This document shows positions 14,901-25,551 of a DNA stretch of 64,000 nucleotides, in pieces; position 1 is the first letter of the stretch, and each line of letters starts with the position of its first letter. The position numbers and the translations under genes are program-made. The stretch covers positions 27,073,990 through 27,137,989 of the forward strand of contig JAKTNV010000001.1 in assembly GCA_022747635.1 (NCBI GenBank), given 5' to 3'. The notes under the pieces were generated by a model, which saw only the letters and a program-made list of their open reading frames with translations, was not told where the DNA came from and did no database searches. Origin of the DNA: Hetaerina americana (lineage: Eukaryota > Arthropoda > Insecta > Odonata > Calopterygidae).

Positions 14901-17004
14901 CTTTAAACTCACAACATCAATATTTTATGATATGTTTTTGTTTTTTGTGTTCTATTTTGACACTGATATTCATATTAAGAGTACAGTAGTAAATCATTAA
15001 TATGTGCATCAAATAGACACTTGATTGTACGAAAAAGAAAAAAAAGCATTTATAGTTTGACAAAAGCACATTTTACTGCCATTACATTCTGTTCAGTTGC
15101 ATGTATGTGCTGAAAAAGTACACTACCTTGAAAGGTAACTCTTAAAGTGCCTCTTTTTTCCTGTAGTTTGTCCAGTGCCTCCTCTGTTGTCTTCGTTGCT
15201 GTTTCTGGTGCCTGGAAAAGTTCCTGAGATTTCTTAATCGTAATGCTTACGTCATGTGTGCAGTGCACGGGACCAACTTCTGTAGATCAGCTAAGGATGC
15301 TTTTAACCTATTGATGCGGAATATTGTGAGAGTAGTTGTAATTGACAAGGTAAGTTACCAATCAGTGTGTACCGATGGCTTAAAAATGAACGAGTCAAAG
15401 GTATCTTATAAGAATTTTTGATTAGCACTTTGGCATTATAATTCTAATTTCTATAAGGCAATAAATATTTTAGTGTTACGGGCTTTGCAATTTTTGCAAT
15501 TAACCCTGATAACTTGAGTTTAGGTGTCAATAAATTGTGCATCAAGAATTAATAATTCTAATCATCTTTGCTAAAAAATAATTATAATAATTTATTCATT
15601 GAAATCCTTTGGCTCTATGCATATGATATTAATGACGTAACTTAAGTCAAATTGCAACTCGCATATAAATGAACACGGGAGAAATTATATTTTTTACCAA
15701 ACCAGCAATAAAACATCTCAAATCTGCAAAAGAGCTGACAATTTGTGTATATGGTTGTGATATGGTTGAGTGAGTGAATAATGATATGATCTACATCTAT
15801 ATGTACATTCTCTATCCTTATAAGAATACTCACTGTAATAAGTCTGGGTGATAGAGCAATGAGGTCACATTTACTCACCAGGATAGACTGATCTGAATTT
15901 TTAGAAGTCCATTATTATCTTTGCTCTAATGTATTGCATACTTCACTCTGTTATTATGTTACAGTTGCATTCCTATTTAAGTTTTTACCATAGAAAATCA
16001 TATTCTAAAAGTAATATTTAAACTAAATGTTGGAGTACTGAGGATGAGATTCTATAATCCTGTAAGATTCACTATTTATTAATATAATACGTTCAAGCCA
16101 GTTAAAATATACATTTTGCAATAAATGGCAATGGTGACCTTTTAACGTTTAAGACCCAATTTAACCAGTTAATCAAGTGAGGTATTTTCTTTTATTTCAA
16201 TTCACATTGTCAATTTCAGGTTACTGATTTCCTGCTGTTCCTTGGAAAGATTCTTATTGTTGCTGGGATGGGCGTTTTGTCCTATTATGTGTTTGGACAT
16301 CAGTCTCAAGAATTAGATAATCATTTACCCGAGCTCAATTATTTCTTCTTGCCCATTATCATCATAGCTGCTGGAACATATTTCATTGCCACTGTTTTCT
16401 TTGGAGTATATGCAATGGCAGTGGATACATTATTTCTTTGCTTTTGTAAGTAATTTATTGATAGAATGAATGGTTTCTATAAGTTCTTTTGAATACTTCT
16501 GCTTCCTTTAAATAACTGATTGAAACTTGAGAGTTGAGAATGAATTTTAAAATCAAGACAGCTGATAATTATGGTTATTATATGTACTAATAATAATATT
16601 AGTATATATAATAACCATAACCAGCCACCAATACTTTAATATAATATTAAAGTATTGGTGGCTGTAATAACAATGTTCAGGCATCTTATTGTTACTGAAG
16701 TTCACTCTTATGAAAAGTAGATCAATTAGGAGGTTTTTCATGTGTTACATTATATTTTGTTATTTTTGGCTCAAGTGTTAAATAAAAAAATGAGAAGTGA
16801 TTTTACCATCATAGAGAGATGAATTGTATCATCTTTTCTGAGTTTTTTAGCATTGTTCTAATGTTTGCTCTGATCTTTTAATACACTCTAGTGGAGGATG
16901 GAGAAAGAAATGATGGGTCTTCTGAAAAACCATACTTCATGTCAAAAAATCTAATGAAGATTCTTGGGAAGAAAAACCAGTTTCGGGAGGCTGACACAAA
17001 ATGA
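1034..17004 (+). CDS. Ctl2: choline transporter-like protein (SLC44A/CTL family), 5'-partial gene, 9 exons
   Basis: Multi-pass membrane protein of the SLC44 family, which moves choline and related cations across plasma and organelle membranes for phospholipid synthesis. Exons: 1034-1199, 3137-3413, 5542-5713, 8266-8360, 10376-10561, 11729-11837, 15167-15349, 16220-16445, 16892-17004. All joins use AG/GT and keep frame, giving 508 codons plus TGA. About eight hydrophobic segments are visible. A cysteine-rich extracellular loop is encoded by exons 3-4. Family hallmarks are [42 protein letters not shown] and the C-terminal [12 protein letters not shown]. Vertebrate members are about 650-710 aa, so about 200 N-terminal residues (TM1 and the start of the large loop) lie left of the window. 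The C-terminus resembles CTL2/CTL4 more than CTL1 from memory, so the paralogue symbol is tentative while the family is firm. Introns hold SINEs, mariners and palindromes. Confidence 0.93.
1488..1725 (+). repeat. tRNA-derived SINE (family A, CTA tail), 3'-incomplete copy
   Basis: Contains a pol III A-box-like segment (ggtggctatcgtatgggc) and B box (GGGTTCAAATCC), then the shared body (ttcagtggtatcacgatg ... catccatcggatgggacgtt ... ggaccccttggcag ... aggctaatgcc). The same body recurs at 10667, 27846 and 36116. Here it diverges after the ttctctccaccc block and has no CTA tail. Confidence 0.85.
1817..2143. repeat. TG/TA microsatellite with regular TATTTA variants
   Basis: Starts as (TG)n, passes to (TA)n, then about 250 bases of TA repeats interrupted at intervals by TTTA. 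Directly abuts the left end of a mariner element. The long Tyr/Ile open frames through it are artefacts. Confidence 0.97.
2144..2894 (-). mobile_element. mariner deletion derivative, 751 bp, with intact terminal inverted repeats
   Basis: Ends are inverted repeats over about 32 bases (left GAGGGTCATCCGGAAAGTAG..., right ...CTACTTTCCGGATGACCCTC). The minus strand encodes the N-terminal paired-like HTH region of a mariner transposase from 2742 ([34 protein letters not shown]; ending RWVPR). After an internal deletion the extreme C-terminus follows in another frame ([15 protein letters not shown], to 2241). All catalytic aspartates are lost, so it is non-autonomous. Left flank TA fits target-site use. 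The right flank reads TG, probably mutated. Confidence 0.9.
2893..2945. repeat. (TG)n(TA)n microsatellite
   Basis: About 20 TG units followed by a short TA run, directly abutting the right end of the 751-bp mariner. With the tract at 1817-2143 this looks like one TG/TA microsatellite split by the insertion. Confidence 0.95.
3137..3413 (+). CDS. Ctl2: Ctl exon b
   Basis: The acceptor is tgcctttcag and the donor is GTAAGT at 3414. It encodes [14 protein letters not shown], a hydrophilic stretch, a transmembrane segment ([20 protein letters not shown]) and the family signature [18 protein letters not shown]. It enters in phase 1 and leaves in phase 2, joining correctly to the next exon as ...SKAVGS. 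Confidence 0.93.
4580..4704 (-). mobile_element. Penelope-like element 3' terminal fragment with hammerhead-like motif
   Basis: Read on the minus strand, the segment holds CTGATGA (4625-4631), a GCCG/CGGT stem with loop CAAGT, GAAA (4607-4610), a palindromic ACGCGT stem III region and flanking GTAC/GTAC stem I, ending in the A+T-rich ttataataaaatctgtgg type tail. This is the arrangement seen at Penelope-like element ends. It is joined to a broken mariner on its right. Confidence 0.65.
4705..5306 (-). mobile_element. mariner relic, 5' half only
   Basis: Minus strand. A terminal repeat (ACAAGGTCTGTCCCAAAAGT) sits at 5287-5306 with TA outside it. The transposase N-terminus starts near 5157 ([19 protein letters not shown]). 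It continues with frameshifts through [20 protein letters not shown] and [15 protein letters not shown] to VSEDQIFF, then is cut off by the Penelope-like fragment. The catalytic domain is absent. It lies in the Ctl intron 3414-5541. Confidence 0.8.
5542..5713 (+). CDS. Ctl2: Ctl exon c
   Basis: The acceptor is tttctttcag and the donor GTGTAC at 5714. It encodes [20 protein letters not shown], a membrane segment, then the start of an extracellular loop ending in a cysteine pair ([10 protein letters not shown]). Matches SLC44 KAVGxMxSTxFYPL. Confidence 0.92.
6255..7090 (-). mobile_element. LINE relic, reverse-transcriptase C-terminal region (RTE-like)
   Basis: The minus strand shows decayed LINE C-terminal protein: [13 protein letters not shown] near 6960, then [20 protein letters not shown] near 6600 and [20 protein letters not shown] near 6390. 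This order (VNxxKTKVM, ALEMWxWRRMxxVKW, GRRRxxxLL) is typical of the region after the FADD box in RTE/BovB-like elements. Stops and frameshifts are frequent. It lies in a Ctl intron. Confidence 0.7.
7100..7178 (+). repeat. SINE family A, 3' end fragment
   Basis: Matches the 3' end of the full SINE at 36116: ttggttgtcagttgcttcccc then taaaactactactactacc. Only the last ~75 bases are recognisable. Confidence 0.65.
7419..7560 (+). repeat. tRNA-like SINE, family B
   Basis: gaggtagtccaggggcagag (A-box-like) followed by GGGTTCGATTC (B box), then a short body. The head resembles that at 17873. No tRNA acceptor-stem pairing, so not a functional tRNA. Confidence 0.6.
8266..8360 (+). CDS. Ctl2: Ctl exon d (cysteine-rich loop)
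   Basis: A short exon with acceptor ttttcctag and donor GTATAA. It encodes [20 protein letters not shown] followed by [12 protein letters not shown]. Position, phase (0 in, 2 out) and spaced cysteines match the variable extracellular loop of SLC44 proteins. The loop diverges fast, so support comes mainly from frame continuity. Confidence 0.8.
8361..10375 (+). other. Ctl intron, nothing recognised
   Basis: A+T-rich intron between exons d and e. I see no coding similarity, tandem array or transposon end in it. Confidence 0.6.
10376..10561 (+). CDS. Ctl2: Ctl exon e
   Basis: The acceptor is ttttttgcag and the donor GTAAAT at 10562. It encodes a tryptophan-rich membrane region, [20 protein letters not shown], followed by [13 protein letters not shown], corresponding to SLC44 [26 protein letters not shown]. 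Phase 2 at both ends. Confidence 0.93.
10667..10817 (+). repeat. SINE family A, 5'-truncated copy
   Basis: Begins at cggaccccttggcagct, includes aggctaatgccgatgg, tttctctccaccc and tttcagtcacctcccctaaa, and ends in ctactactattactactc. The tRNA head is missing. Confidence 0.8.
11729..11837 (+). CDS. Ctl2: Ctl exon f
   Basis: The acceptor is tgtttcag and the donor GTATTT. It encodes [20 protein letters not shown] and [17 protein letters not shown], matching the conserved RYHTGSLAFGALI...ILEYIDHKL block of the family. Confidence 0.94.
12237..13441 (+). pseudogene. mariner transposase relic, nearly full-length element
   Basis: Imperfect terminal repeats: GGGTAGCCCCTGAAGTACC on the left and GGTACTTTTGGGATTACCC on the right. 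The plus strand encodes a DD34D mariner transposase from 12404 ([19 protein letters not shown]) broken by several stops and frameshifts. Surviving blocks are [15 protein letters not shown] (first catalytic D), [20 protein letters not shown] (second D), LLDLAP-stop-NYFLF (third D region, mutated to N) and GDYVEK at the end. Old and inactive. Sits in the Ctl intron 11838-15166. Confidence 0.88.
13904..14000. repeat. 20-bp tandem repeat (minisatellite)
   Basis: Unit attacatgcctttacattca repeated three times exactly, with diverged units on each side (about five units). No spacers, so not a CRISPR-type array. Confidence 0.93.
15167..15349 (+). CDS. Ctl2: Ctl exon g
   Basis: The acceptor is ttcctgtag and the donor GTAAGT at 15350. 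It encodes the cysteine cluster [19 protein letters not shown], then [11 protein letters not shown], then a segment ending in [14 protein letters not shown]. This is the most conserved SLC44 block. Exactly 61 codons, phase 0 at both ends. Confidence 0.95.
16220..16445 (+). CDS. Ctl2: Ctl exon h
   Basis: The acceptor is caatttcag and the donor GTAAGT at 16446. It encodes [20 protein letters not shown] and a second membrane hairpin ending [11 protein letters not shown], matching the last two membrane segments of SLC44 proteins. Confidence 0.95.
16571..16618. repeat. palindrome 1 (near-perfect 22-bp arms)
   Basis: atggttattatatgtactaa pairs with ttagtatatataataaccat around a short TAATAA centre. 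One or two mismatches. Confidence 0.85.
16623..16663. repeat. palindrome 2 (perfect 20-bp arms)
   Basis: agccaccaatactttaatat followed after one base by its exact reverse complement, ending at 16663. Only four bases separate it from palindrome 1. Lies in the last Ctl intron. Confidence 0.92.
16892..17004 (+). CDS. Ctl2: Ctl last exon with stop
   Basis: The acceptor is acactctag at 16883-16891 and the stop is TGA at 17002-17004. It encodes [20 protein letters not shown] then [17 protein letters not shown], the cytosolic tail typical of CTL2/CTL4-type proteins (LEDLERNNGSxxRPYYMSKxL). Confidence 0.93.
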
Positions 17005-17660
17005 GTACCTAAATGCATGAAAGGTTCCAGAATTTGCTTGACTTGCTTTTCTGCAAATGAAATCTATGCCCTTTGGTGACATGCTCCTGCATTTATAGCT
17101 ACACTGCTGTAATTTGTTCTTAGAAAAGGACTACAGTATTTGTAATATCTTTGTAACAGTTGGAGCTTGTTAAGTAGGGTTTTGAATTTACCTGCATTCT
17201 GTATAAATTATTTTAAATATAGTTATGGTATGTAAATACTTGCTCAAATATGTATAATTTTATTGACTGCATTGAATGGAACTGTTTTAATAACTTCATT
17301 CATATTGTATTACAATGTTAATGTTCATTTGCAAATATATCGGAATATTTTAATGAAAGTTTTTAGAAAAAAAGTTTGTAACTATTGCACATAAATTGTT
17401 TCTTATGTAAAAACTTCTGTATCAATTTCTTTTATTAGCTATAAAACAGTAAACTAAAGTTCAAATTGTTGATCCAAATATGTAGGCATCAAACAAAATG
17501 TGATTGCTTAGCCCGCAGTGTTTATTAAATGATACAAAATAACAAAGATAATTCTGACTTGAAAGTTACTGCGTACATATTTCATTGTTGTTTTTACACC
17601 AAAAGTTTGAGAAGTATTGAGTTCAATAAACTGATTCAGTACTTTTGAACAAACATAACA
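17005..17660 (+). other. Ctl 3' untranslated region with poly(A) signal
   Basis: A+T-rich sequence after the Ctl stop. The first canonical AATAAA in the sense strand that I see is at 17625-17630 (ttcaataaactg), which would give a 3' UTR of roughly 640 bases. The cleavage site is inferred, not seen. Confidence 0.5.
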
Positions 17661-17872
17661 TACATCCATAGATACTGAAAGGAATGTACTGATTGGCTAT
17701 AGCATTGGTCACAGGTGATGTCAGTGTTACAACACCCTGCTCTCTTGACCATAAAGCACTCAGTTCCATTGAATGCCTTAATTGTAGTCATTATTAACAA
17801 GGGTTTTTCGTGTTACTTCTACATGAGATAGATATCTTAAACACACAACTGTTTTTTTTGTGTTATGCTATT

Positions 17873-17980
17873 TAGGAGTGTGGTAGTCCAGCGAGTAGAA
17901 TGTTGGGCTTCTGGGCAGGGGCCCTGGGTTCAATTCCTGGTGATGCCTCAATGAATTTCACCCAAGTTGTGGGATTATTT
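17873..17980 (+). repeat. tRNA-like SINE head, family B
   Basis: gtggtagtccagcgagtaga, a gggcttctgg anticodon-arm-like part and GGGTTCAATTCCTGG (B box). Similar head at 7419. Lacks paired acceptor stem. Confidence 0.6.
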
Positions 17981-20900
17981 TATACAAGCTCTTCTGTAAA
18001 ACCACAGGTGGCACAGGGAAAGTAACGAACTGCCTCCTCAAACAACCCTGATGTGTGAAGTTCAAACACCATATGCTTGGGGCTTAGTATGAGATGAGCT
18101 ATACTCTTCTCTATGAAACCAGCCTTCAGCTTATTTGCTGAGGTAGTCGGCAATTTGGTATCTATCACCCTCAAGTGGTGTCTACAGCTTTGAAATAACA
18201 TCAATAAGACTATTTTAAAGGAAAATAATCATAAGTTATTGAAAGTATCTAGGAGTATTGGCATTTAAAGTTCATGCATATTTTTTAGGCACACCATATG
18301 TCATTTATGTGTGATGTTAAATGCTTGAACGTATTAAAAATACAGTATGACCTCAAGGGAGTTAAGCGGAAAATTTAAGTAGTAACGAACATGAAATTAT
18401 GAATTGAAATAGTACAAGTTCAGTAATATTTTGTGCATAGCTTTGAAAATATTCTTAAGGAAAAATCCATGAGAAGGCAGCCATAAGATAACAAAAATAG
18501 CAGTATAAATTAATATTAAAGTAATTGAAAAGCAAGAACAAGGTGTGATTGTGACTGATCTAGCATGTACCAGTATATACATAAGTAATTTGCACTATCC
18601 TCAAGAAGGACAAAATTAAGGAGATATATACTTCAAAAGTAGTTGCAATAATAAAGCAGTGGCTATGTGTGTTAGAAATTTATTTATTGATAATCTGAGT
18701 CACATTTTCACAAAATTTTCTAGCATTGGCAATAAAAGTCCCTTGACATATTTCCATCAAAAAATAATGAGGAATCTTTTCATTAATAATAAACTAGTTA
18801 TTTTGATTTATTTTTTTCTTACAAAATGAGTTCACATTCCAAGTTAGTCATTCCTTGATGGAAAAAAAGATGACAATGATTCACAATCCCAAACAATGTA
18901 TGGGATCTTACATATAATTTTATTTGAATAAACCTTGTTCATAATTTATTTGTTTTTGACATGGGACACATTGTCATATTTGAAATATACATTATGGGAA
19001 AATTGTTTAGCTTACAAGTGTTTTGCCTTACGAAAAAGATTCTGGAACGAATTAAGCTTATTGTGCAAGGTTCCACTGCACTTGAAGGTCAGTGTTAAGC
19101 ATTTCATAAAACATTATTGTATCATATTCAATTAATCTCCATCTATAAAAGTTCTCAATAAAGGAAATGTATGCATTTATCATCAAAACTGGTTTAAGTA
19201 TCAGAAAGTAGAATAAATTTTGCCGGAGAGGGTAGTTTTATGTAATATACTAACATTAGACTCAATTATCCCATTATAATATTCTATTATATATATCAAC
19301 ATACATGGTAAATAAAAGTGACTAAATAACATTTTAAGGGCACTTTCATATGCATATATGTAGGTAAGCCAGTCTGTGTGTCAGTTGCATAGCTTATCTA
19401 AAATACATGCTATAGCTTGTATCCAAATTGCATGAACATTAAAAGTTAAATATCCCATTAAATAAATGGTTAGTATGAATTCAGTCTAGAAATTCATAAT
19501 ATTAATCTATCAATTGATTTTTGTCCAAGGATTTGCTGTATAAAAATAGGTCAAATCAAAGAAAACATACAGCTGCAAATTATAGTTGCAGTGATTCATT
19601 GACAGAGTAGAATACATGCTATAGCAGATATTTGCAAGGTTTTTTTTTTAATAGTGACATTTTATTGAGATTTCTCACATTGTCAGGGCACTTATTAATT
19701 GTTGAATGTTTAGTAAATCTATTACAAGCCATAATGAAACGGAATATGCATTCCAAATCTATAATCTGAACACACCAATTACTGCATATGTACTTACTTC
19801 TGAGTAAATACAGTTAAGTACTCATTGGCGTTTTCTAAAAGGAAAATTTCTAATGATCAAGTTTTCAAGTTCATATTTGGATATATATTTATTCTCATAC
19901 ACAATTTCATATGGTATATGGTTTTATTATTAGTATTTTTTTATATAGCTATCTCAGTGATAAGTGTAGCTATTTATATGAAAACTACAGCAATCTAATA
20001 TTTAACTTTGTGAAAGCTGTTGAAGCTAAATTTTTCTTAGAGATTTTATATCTTTTATATGCAAATTTTTATATCAAGAGAAGTGGACTCTTGCCTTTAT
20101 GTTAGAGTAAACTGCTTGCAGATAATGAAATTATAATATATTTTATACATCTTTGCAAGCATCAAATTAACTATTCCAATGCTCATCAATTTCATAGTAG
20201 TAAGTGAATAGTTTGTTGCTGTACACCTCATTTTATTTAGTCAAGTGAAATGTAGGTACCTACTATTAAGGAGACATTTTTTTGTGGAATGAGTGGTAAG
20301 AATGTGCATGCATATATTGTTTGGTGATGCGATTATTCATTACTAAAGATATCTCAGGTTTTGCTAATGTTAACACAGGAAAGTAAGAAACTATACTCTG
20401 TTGTCAGGTAGAGGTCATGTTGCATGTCTGTCTCTTAAGCCAAATATTTTAATCAACCAGTTCCTAATACACCTTGTCTAAAAAAGGGTATTGCATCTAA
20501 TTGCATAATGAGTATTTTCATCGTTTTTCCATTCAGTTACATTCATTCAAAGTATCAAAGCAAAGTTTACTTCCTTTTTTAATAAACAAATTAAATATAG
20601 TGTCTTTCTTTTCTCAAGTTTCAGACTTTTATTTCTTAGAGTGAGTTTGTGAAGCTAAGTGCTTTTATACCTTTAAAAAGTAAGTGAAAAACAAACTCAT
20701 GATCATATTTAAACTATCAATCATTTGGTGATAGAATAATTAACCCACGAGGGCGACTAAGTAAGAGGAAAATACTAATGTTACAGTTTGAGGTAGCAGT
20801 TTTAAGTTTTCCTGTTTTATATTTAAGTAAATTACCAATGGAATCAGTCACTGCCACTTTCACGTAAGAAAAAGAATTGTGTAAATTAAATGAATTCCAT

Positions 20901-23085
20901 GAAAGGGCTCATCTGAAAATAACTTTTAATCTTTTGAGCCCTTTCATTAACCGCTTGTGCCAAATTTAAAAATGTTGGGTCAATCTTGATGGTGGTTTTA
21001 CATATTCGATATAGCTGTTCAATTAAGTTACAGCACATTACTATTGTTCATAGTACTACCATCACACATTTCTTAGTATGGAGACTTAAATTTCAAGTCT
21101 GCACCACGATGAAAAATGATGATGAAATGGCTGATATTTTCAAGTGGCAGTCAGGGTATTAAAGATGTGAGAGAAAGTTTAAATAAGTGATCAAATGATA
21201 GTGAAAATACCTTAGGGTAGTTTCATTGAAAATAAATTTATTATTTGGCCAGTTACTTGTTTTCAAAAACCATGCTCTTAAAAACATTAAAATTCTTGCC
21301 ATCAATAAAGCTGTCCTCAATTAAATTTGCATTTAGCATTCAAAGTCCAGTGAGAGTTATGTATAGGCAAAGTATGAAATTGTTGCCAACATTTTACTTA
21401 GGGATATTAGGGTACCTACTTGGGCTTTTTTTATGTATAATTGTGTCATTTTTATGAAAACTCGATTTCAGTGCTGACTGAATCAATTTTTTGTACTGAA
21501 GTGATACTCCTGAATACAAGCAAAGATGAAAAGAATATAATGCCTAATTAGTCCGTTACAAAATGGCACTTTGAACAATTATGGATAAAGTAACCTAGTA
21601 ATATTTCATGCTTCTTATGGGCCATTAAATTGATTGATCAGTTGTTTTTCCAACAGAATCACAGTACTACCAGGGTACTAAAAAATATGACAAATGTTAA
21701 AGCTAATACCAAGCTTAAAAGTATCATCAAGTTGTTGAAATTATGAAGAAATACATAGTTTCATTTTAGTTAACCACTATTCTGTCTACATCTTCAATGA
21801 GCTGCCCTAGTGTTTGCATGCGATGTATTTTTATAAACTTTCATTTGAAACTTTTAAAAATGATCACTTGAATGTAATATACTAGTGTGTAAAGCAAAAT
21901 GCCTAACTATATTTGATTCTATTAAGGTCTTGATGTAATATGAAAGAATGTATACTCCATTCATAAATGTTTAAATTAATAGTTGTAATCCTGCTTTAAT
22001 AAGAAAAGGTTTTGTGATATGAAGATATGCTATAAAATACATTTGTACAACATTTTATTAATCACATATTAAGATATATTTGTTGTTAAGGTTTCAGTTA
22101 CAATTGTCATACTCTTAGGTTGCCTCTAATATCATTTTTAATAACAAAAACTTACCTCTGTTCTCCACACTTTTGTAATTGTTGATTACAACTGTCAATT
22201 CAAATTATTCAAAAACTGATTTGATAGTTTTTGATAAATTTTCTTCTGCCATGTCATCACGAATGCATCTATTGGTCCATGTATCTTTCAGTAATGTAAA
22301 TATCCCTTGTTAATAATTCTTGATTGGAATGGTTGTAAAAGTTGCAGAAGTATGCGGTAGTAATACAATTGAATTTTCTATTATACCAGATTATTTTCCA
22401 TATACTATATGTGCGTGCTCAATAAAAGTTTTATGAAAAATCATTAACCTTCTCACCTGTGAATTTTCTCTGACTGCATTTCTCATTAAAATTAATTATG
22501 CCTCTCTGTTAATTAGGAAATGGCTTCTTCTTGGATTATCAAAACAGGACATTAATATTTTTTGTTTATCTTAGTGATTTCATGTCAATACTGGAGTGTG
22601 ACTTTTTCATTTTTGGCATGAACTTAATAGTAAAAAGAACTTTCAATCCTTGAGGAATAAAAGCAGTCAACACAATAAAACAAGTAGAAGCTCATTTCCT
22701 TCTGAATTACCACTCCCACCATACTACCTACCTCCTTGCAAAAAGCACCATCCATGTGTATCCATCACATTTCTATTTATTTTACAAGTATTGATTGGTG
22801 TGCAATCCAGTGGAAATGCATATCAATCTCTTTGCCCCTTTTAACAATTTAATGACAACTGCTTACTCAATAATAAATTATTCTGATTTTTCTATTCAAG
22901 CTACAACCATTAACAATAAATATTTCTGATACATCAAAAACCAATCCAAAGCAGGGGCCAAAAGAGTTATGATGAACATAACAGTTTCAGGTTTAACTTT
23001 GTGGAATTCCTTCTTATGAGGGAATATCCATCTCCCACTACCTGAATCTATTATTCACAGAGTTGACCAGCTCCCTGCATTGTGC
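17981..23085. other. intergenic, nothing recognised
   Basis: A+T-rich sequence between the Ctl 3' end and the Penelope-like element. Only short chance open frames. No repeat unit, RNA gene or transposon end was recognised. Confidence 0.55.
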
Positions 23086-23390
23086 GGAATGGTTGATCTT
23101 GGATGATAGTGTTCGCCAAAGAGTAGGTGACATCGCGTTTAAAAAAAGGTGAAAAAATTGAATGTTAACCAAAAACCGACCTTCGGGTTGATTACTGTGT
23201 TTTTAACCAAAAACAAAGAAGCTGAGTTCGAACTGCCCCCTCAAACCATATCATCGACGAGAGGGTTATGAATCTCTCTAACCACACTTTCCAGCATGAC
23301 GAATGGAGTCTTCTCAAGAAAGGCCTCATGTACAGTTCCAACGTCTGAGCAACCATCAAGGACCTAAAAAATCTCGCAGTAGATTGTGAT

Positions 23391-23755
23391 TTGGCCCTCG
23401 GCAACAGGAACACAGGACCAAAAGAGTTCATTTCAATGGAAATAGCTAAATGCAGGAATTTCTTAAATTGCACAAGTAAGATAGGCTCACAAGAAGTAAT
23501 TAAGGCTGCGTCATCCCTAAAAAAGTCGATTTCAAAAAATAAGTTCATTGTTACGAAAGCAGATAAGGGGAATATGTTTGTGGTATTAGACAAGGAGCCC
23601 AATGTAAAAAAATGTGATGACTTCATTATGTCTAATAAAATAATCAGTCTTCCTCATGATCCCACTGCAGAACACCAGAGAGATGTCAAGATAGCTTTGG
23701 CTTTGGATGTGAAGTGTTGTCAAAGCCGAGTGATATTATCAAACTTGTACAAATG
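23391..23755 (+). pseudogene. PLE N-terminal/RT fragment
   Basis: Open frame of 121 codons: MALGNRNTGPKEFISMEIAK, a lysine-rich middle, then KADKGNMFVVLDKEPNVKKC. The KADKGxxxVVxD block is the first conserved RT region of Penelope-like elements. A stop interrupts before the palm. Confidence 0.75.
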
Positions 23756-24075
23756 AATCCCAAATCGCCCAGATTCTTTGGTTTCCCAAAAATTCACAAA
23801 GGTGATACTCCTATCTGACCACTGGTATCTAGTGTCTCCGCGCCAGCCCACCTACTTGCTCATATGTAAAACAACCTACTCAGACATGCTCATTTTTCCC
23901 CAAAATACGGCATCAAGAACTCATACGAGCTCACGAGTAAGTTGTCAGATATAATATTACCACCAAAATGTATTATGGTGTCCTTCAATGCTACCAATAT
24001 GTTCACAAGTATCCCTAGGATGGAGCCCTGCAACTAGCTGAGATAGTCCTTGTAAAGGCCAAAACACCACCTCCT

Positions 24076-24312
24076 GTGACGAGTGAATTGTGTGATTTAT
24101 TAGCATTATGTGTGAATCAAAGTAGTTTGGTGTTCAATGATCAACATTATAGACAATTAATAGGCCTGGCCATGGGCTCACCTCTCTCTCCCATCCTAGC
24201 GGACATTTATATGGACAATTGGGAAAGACTATTTTTTGCTTTCAACCATCCCCTTAAAAAAAATGTGTTATCTTCATTGTTGGCGATATCTTGTGTTTGG
24301 ACTGGATCCTAA
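24076..24312 (+). pseudogene. PLE reverse-transcriptase palm fragment
   Basis: LLALCVNQSSLVFNDQHYRQ then LIGLAMGSPLSPILADIYMD. The frame breaks about 40 residues later, before the YxDD-type box, which I cannot find intact. Confidence 0.8.
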
Positions 24313-24814
24313 AGACAATTTTTTGACTGTGTTAAATTCTTTAGATGTATGTATACAATTCACAAGTGAGTTGGAAACAGATGGTGCCTTGAATTTCCTG
24401 GATTTGACTGTGAAAATAATTAATCAAAGGTTTGACCTCTCCATGCACAGAATAAAGTGTTACTCCAACCAAATTATCCACTCCACATCCAAGCATCACC
24501 ATTCACAAAAATGTAAAGCCTTTCATGCCATGTTACTCAGGGTATGCAATATTCCAATGTCACCAAACAACAAACAAGAGGAACTCCATATTATTAAATA
24601 CATTGCAGTCAACAATGGTCACAGGGAAAGAATGATTGACAACATGTACAACAGAAAAAAACACAGAAAGCTCAGAAATCTATATACCACACATCTAAAC
24701 TTGACAAGCATCAATGGTGAAGAATTCCATTCCTTGGCCACATTTCACGCAGGATACAAGAAATACTCTCCAAAAACAAAATCAAGACAGCTTTTTACAA
24801 CACACATACTTTAA
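24236..24814 (+). pseudogene. PLE RT thumb / linker fragment
   Basis: Open frame of 192 codons, but only from about codon 30 does it continue the PLE protein: CIQFTSELETDGALNFLDLT, then a long basic histidine-rich stretch (STSKHHHSQKCKAFHAMLLR) matching the region between palm and GIY-YIG domains. The first codons are out of frame. The GIY-YIG remnant follows in other frames to about 25110. Confidence 0.7.
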
Positions 24815-25551
24815 AAAACATTATAGGTTCACCCAAAGATAAAATTGACATAATGCAACAAAGCGGGGTTTATAAACTCAATGGTACATACTGCAACGCC
24901 ATCTATATGATAAACAGGGAGGACATTCGATATTAGGATCAAAGAACACCGTACATGCTTCACAAAGAAAGACAACAGATCCCAATTTGCCAAACACCTC
25001 TTAGATAAAAATCACACCAGTAACTTCACAGCAGACATTCTTCACACTGAAATGAAAGGACGCAGGTTGAATGCTTTGGAGGAGTTGGAAATTTGGCAAT
25101 CCCATTAGTCTGACAGGTTTGAGGTGGTCAATGAAACATTATACCTCTCCCATTCCCCCCTCCCAAAATTCGTAAAAAACTCCAATATCTTTCCACACCA
25201 ACCTTACTCCCACCAAGGCAGTGATGATCATCAACCGTCTCTTAATAAAGGTCAAACCTTTGTAGACAAACACCTCCCCTAATTGAATGTAGAACATAAT
25301 GTGTTTTTCCTCCTGCCGCTATTTCTGTAAACGCTGGAGTGTTACATCGTGTTCTTCATTTAATTAATATATACTTTCACAAATTTGAGCCAATAACCTT
25401 CCAATTAATACCCTCCCTTAGATGACTAATAGGTTGCTGCATGGAAACTCAAATTACTCCCTCTCCCTTACTCTTCCTACCTTACCCCCTCTCCTCTCCC
25501 TTACCTGCCTATTAGAGCTAGACTATATAAGTTGGAAAAATGTTGATGTGT

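Noticed and set aside
17876..17948. Possible tRNA gene
   Set aside because: Has A- and B-box-like sequences but the ends do not pair as an acceptor stem. It fits a SINE head.
22650..22844. Open frame of 64 codons with proline-rich stretch
   Set aside because: Isolated chance frame in intergenic sequence without similarity.
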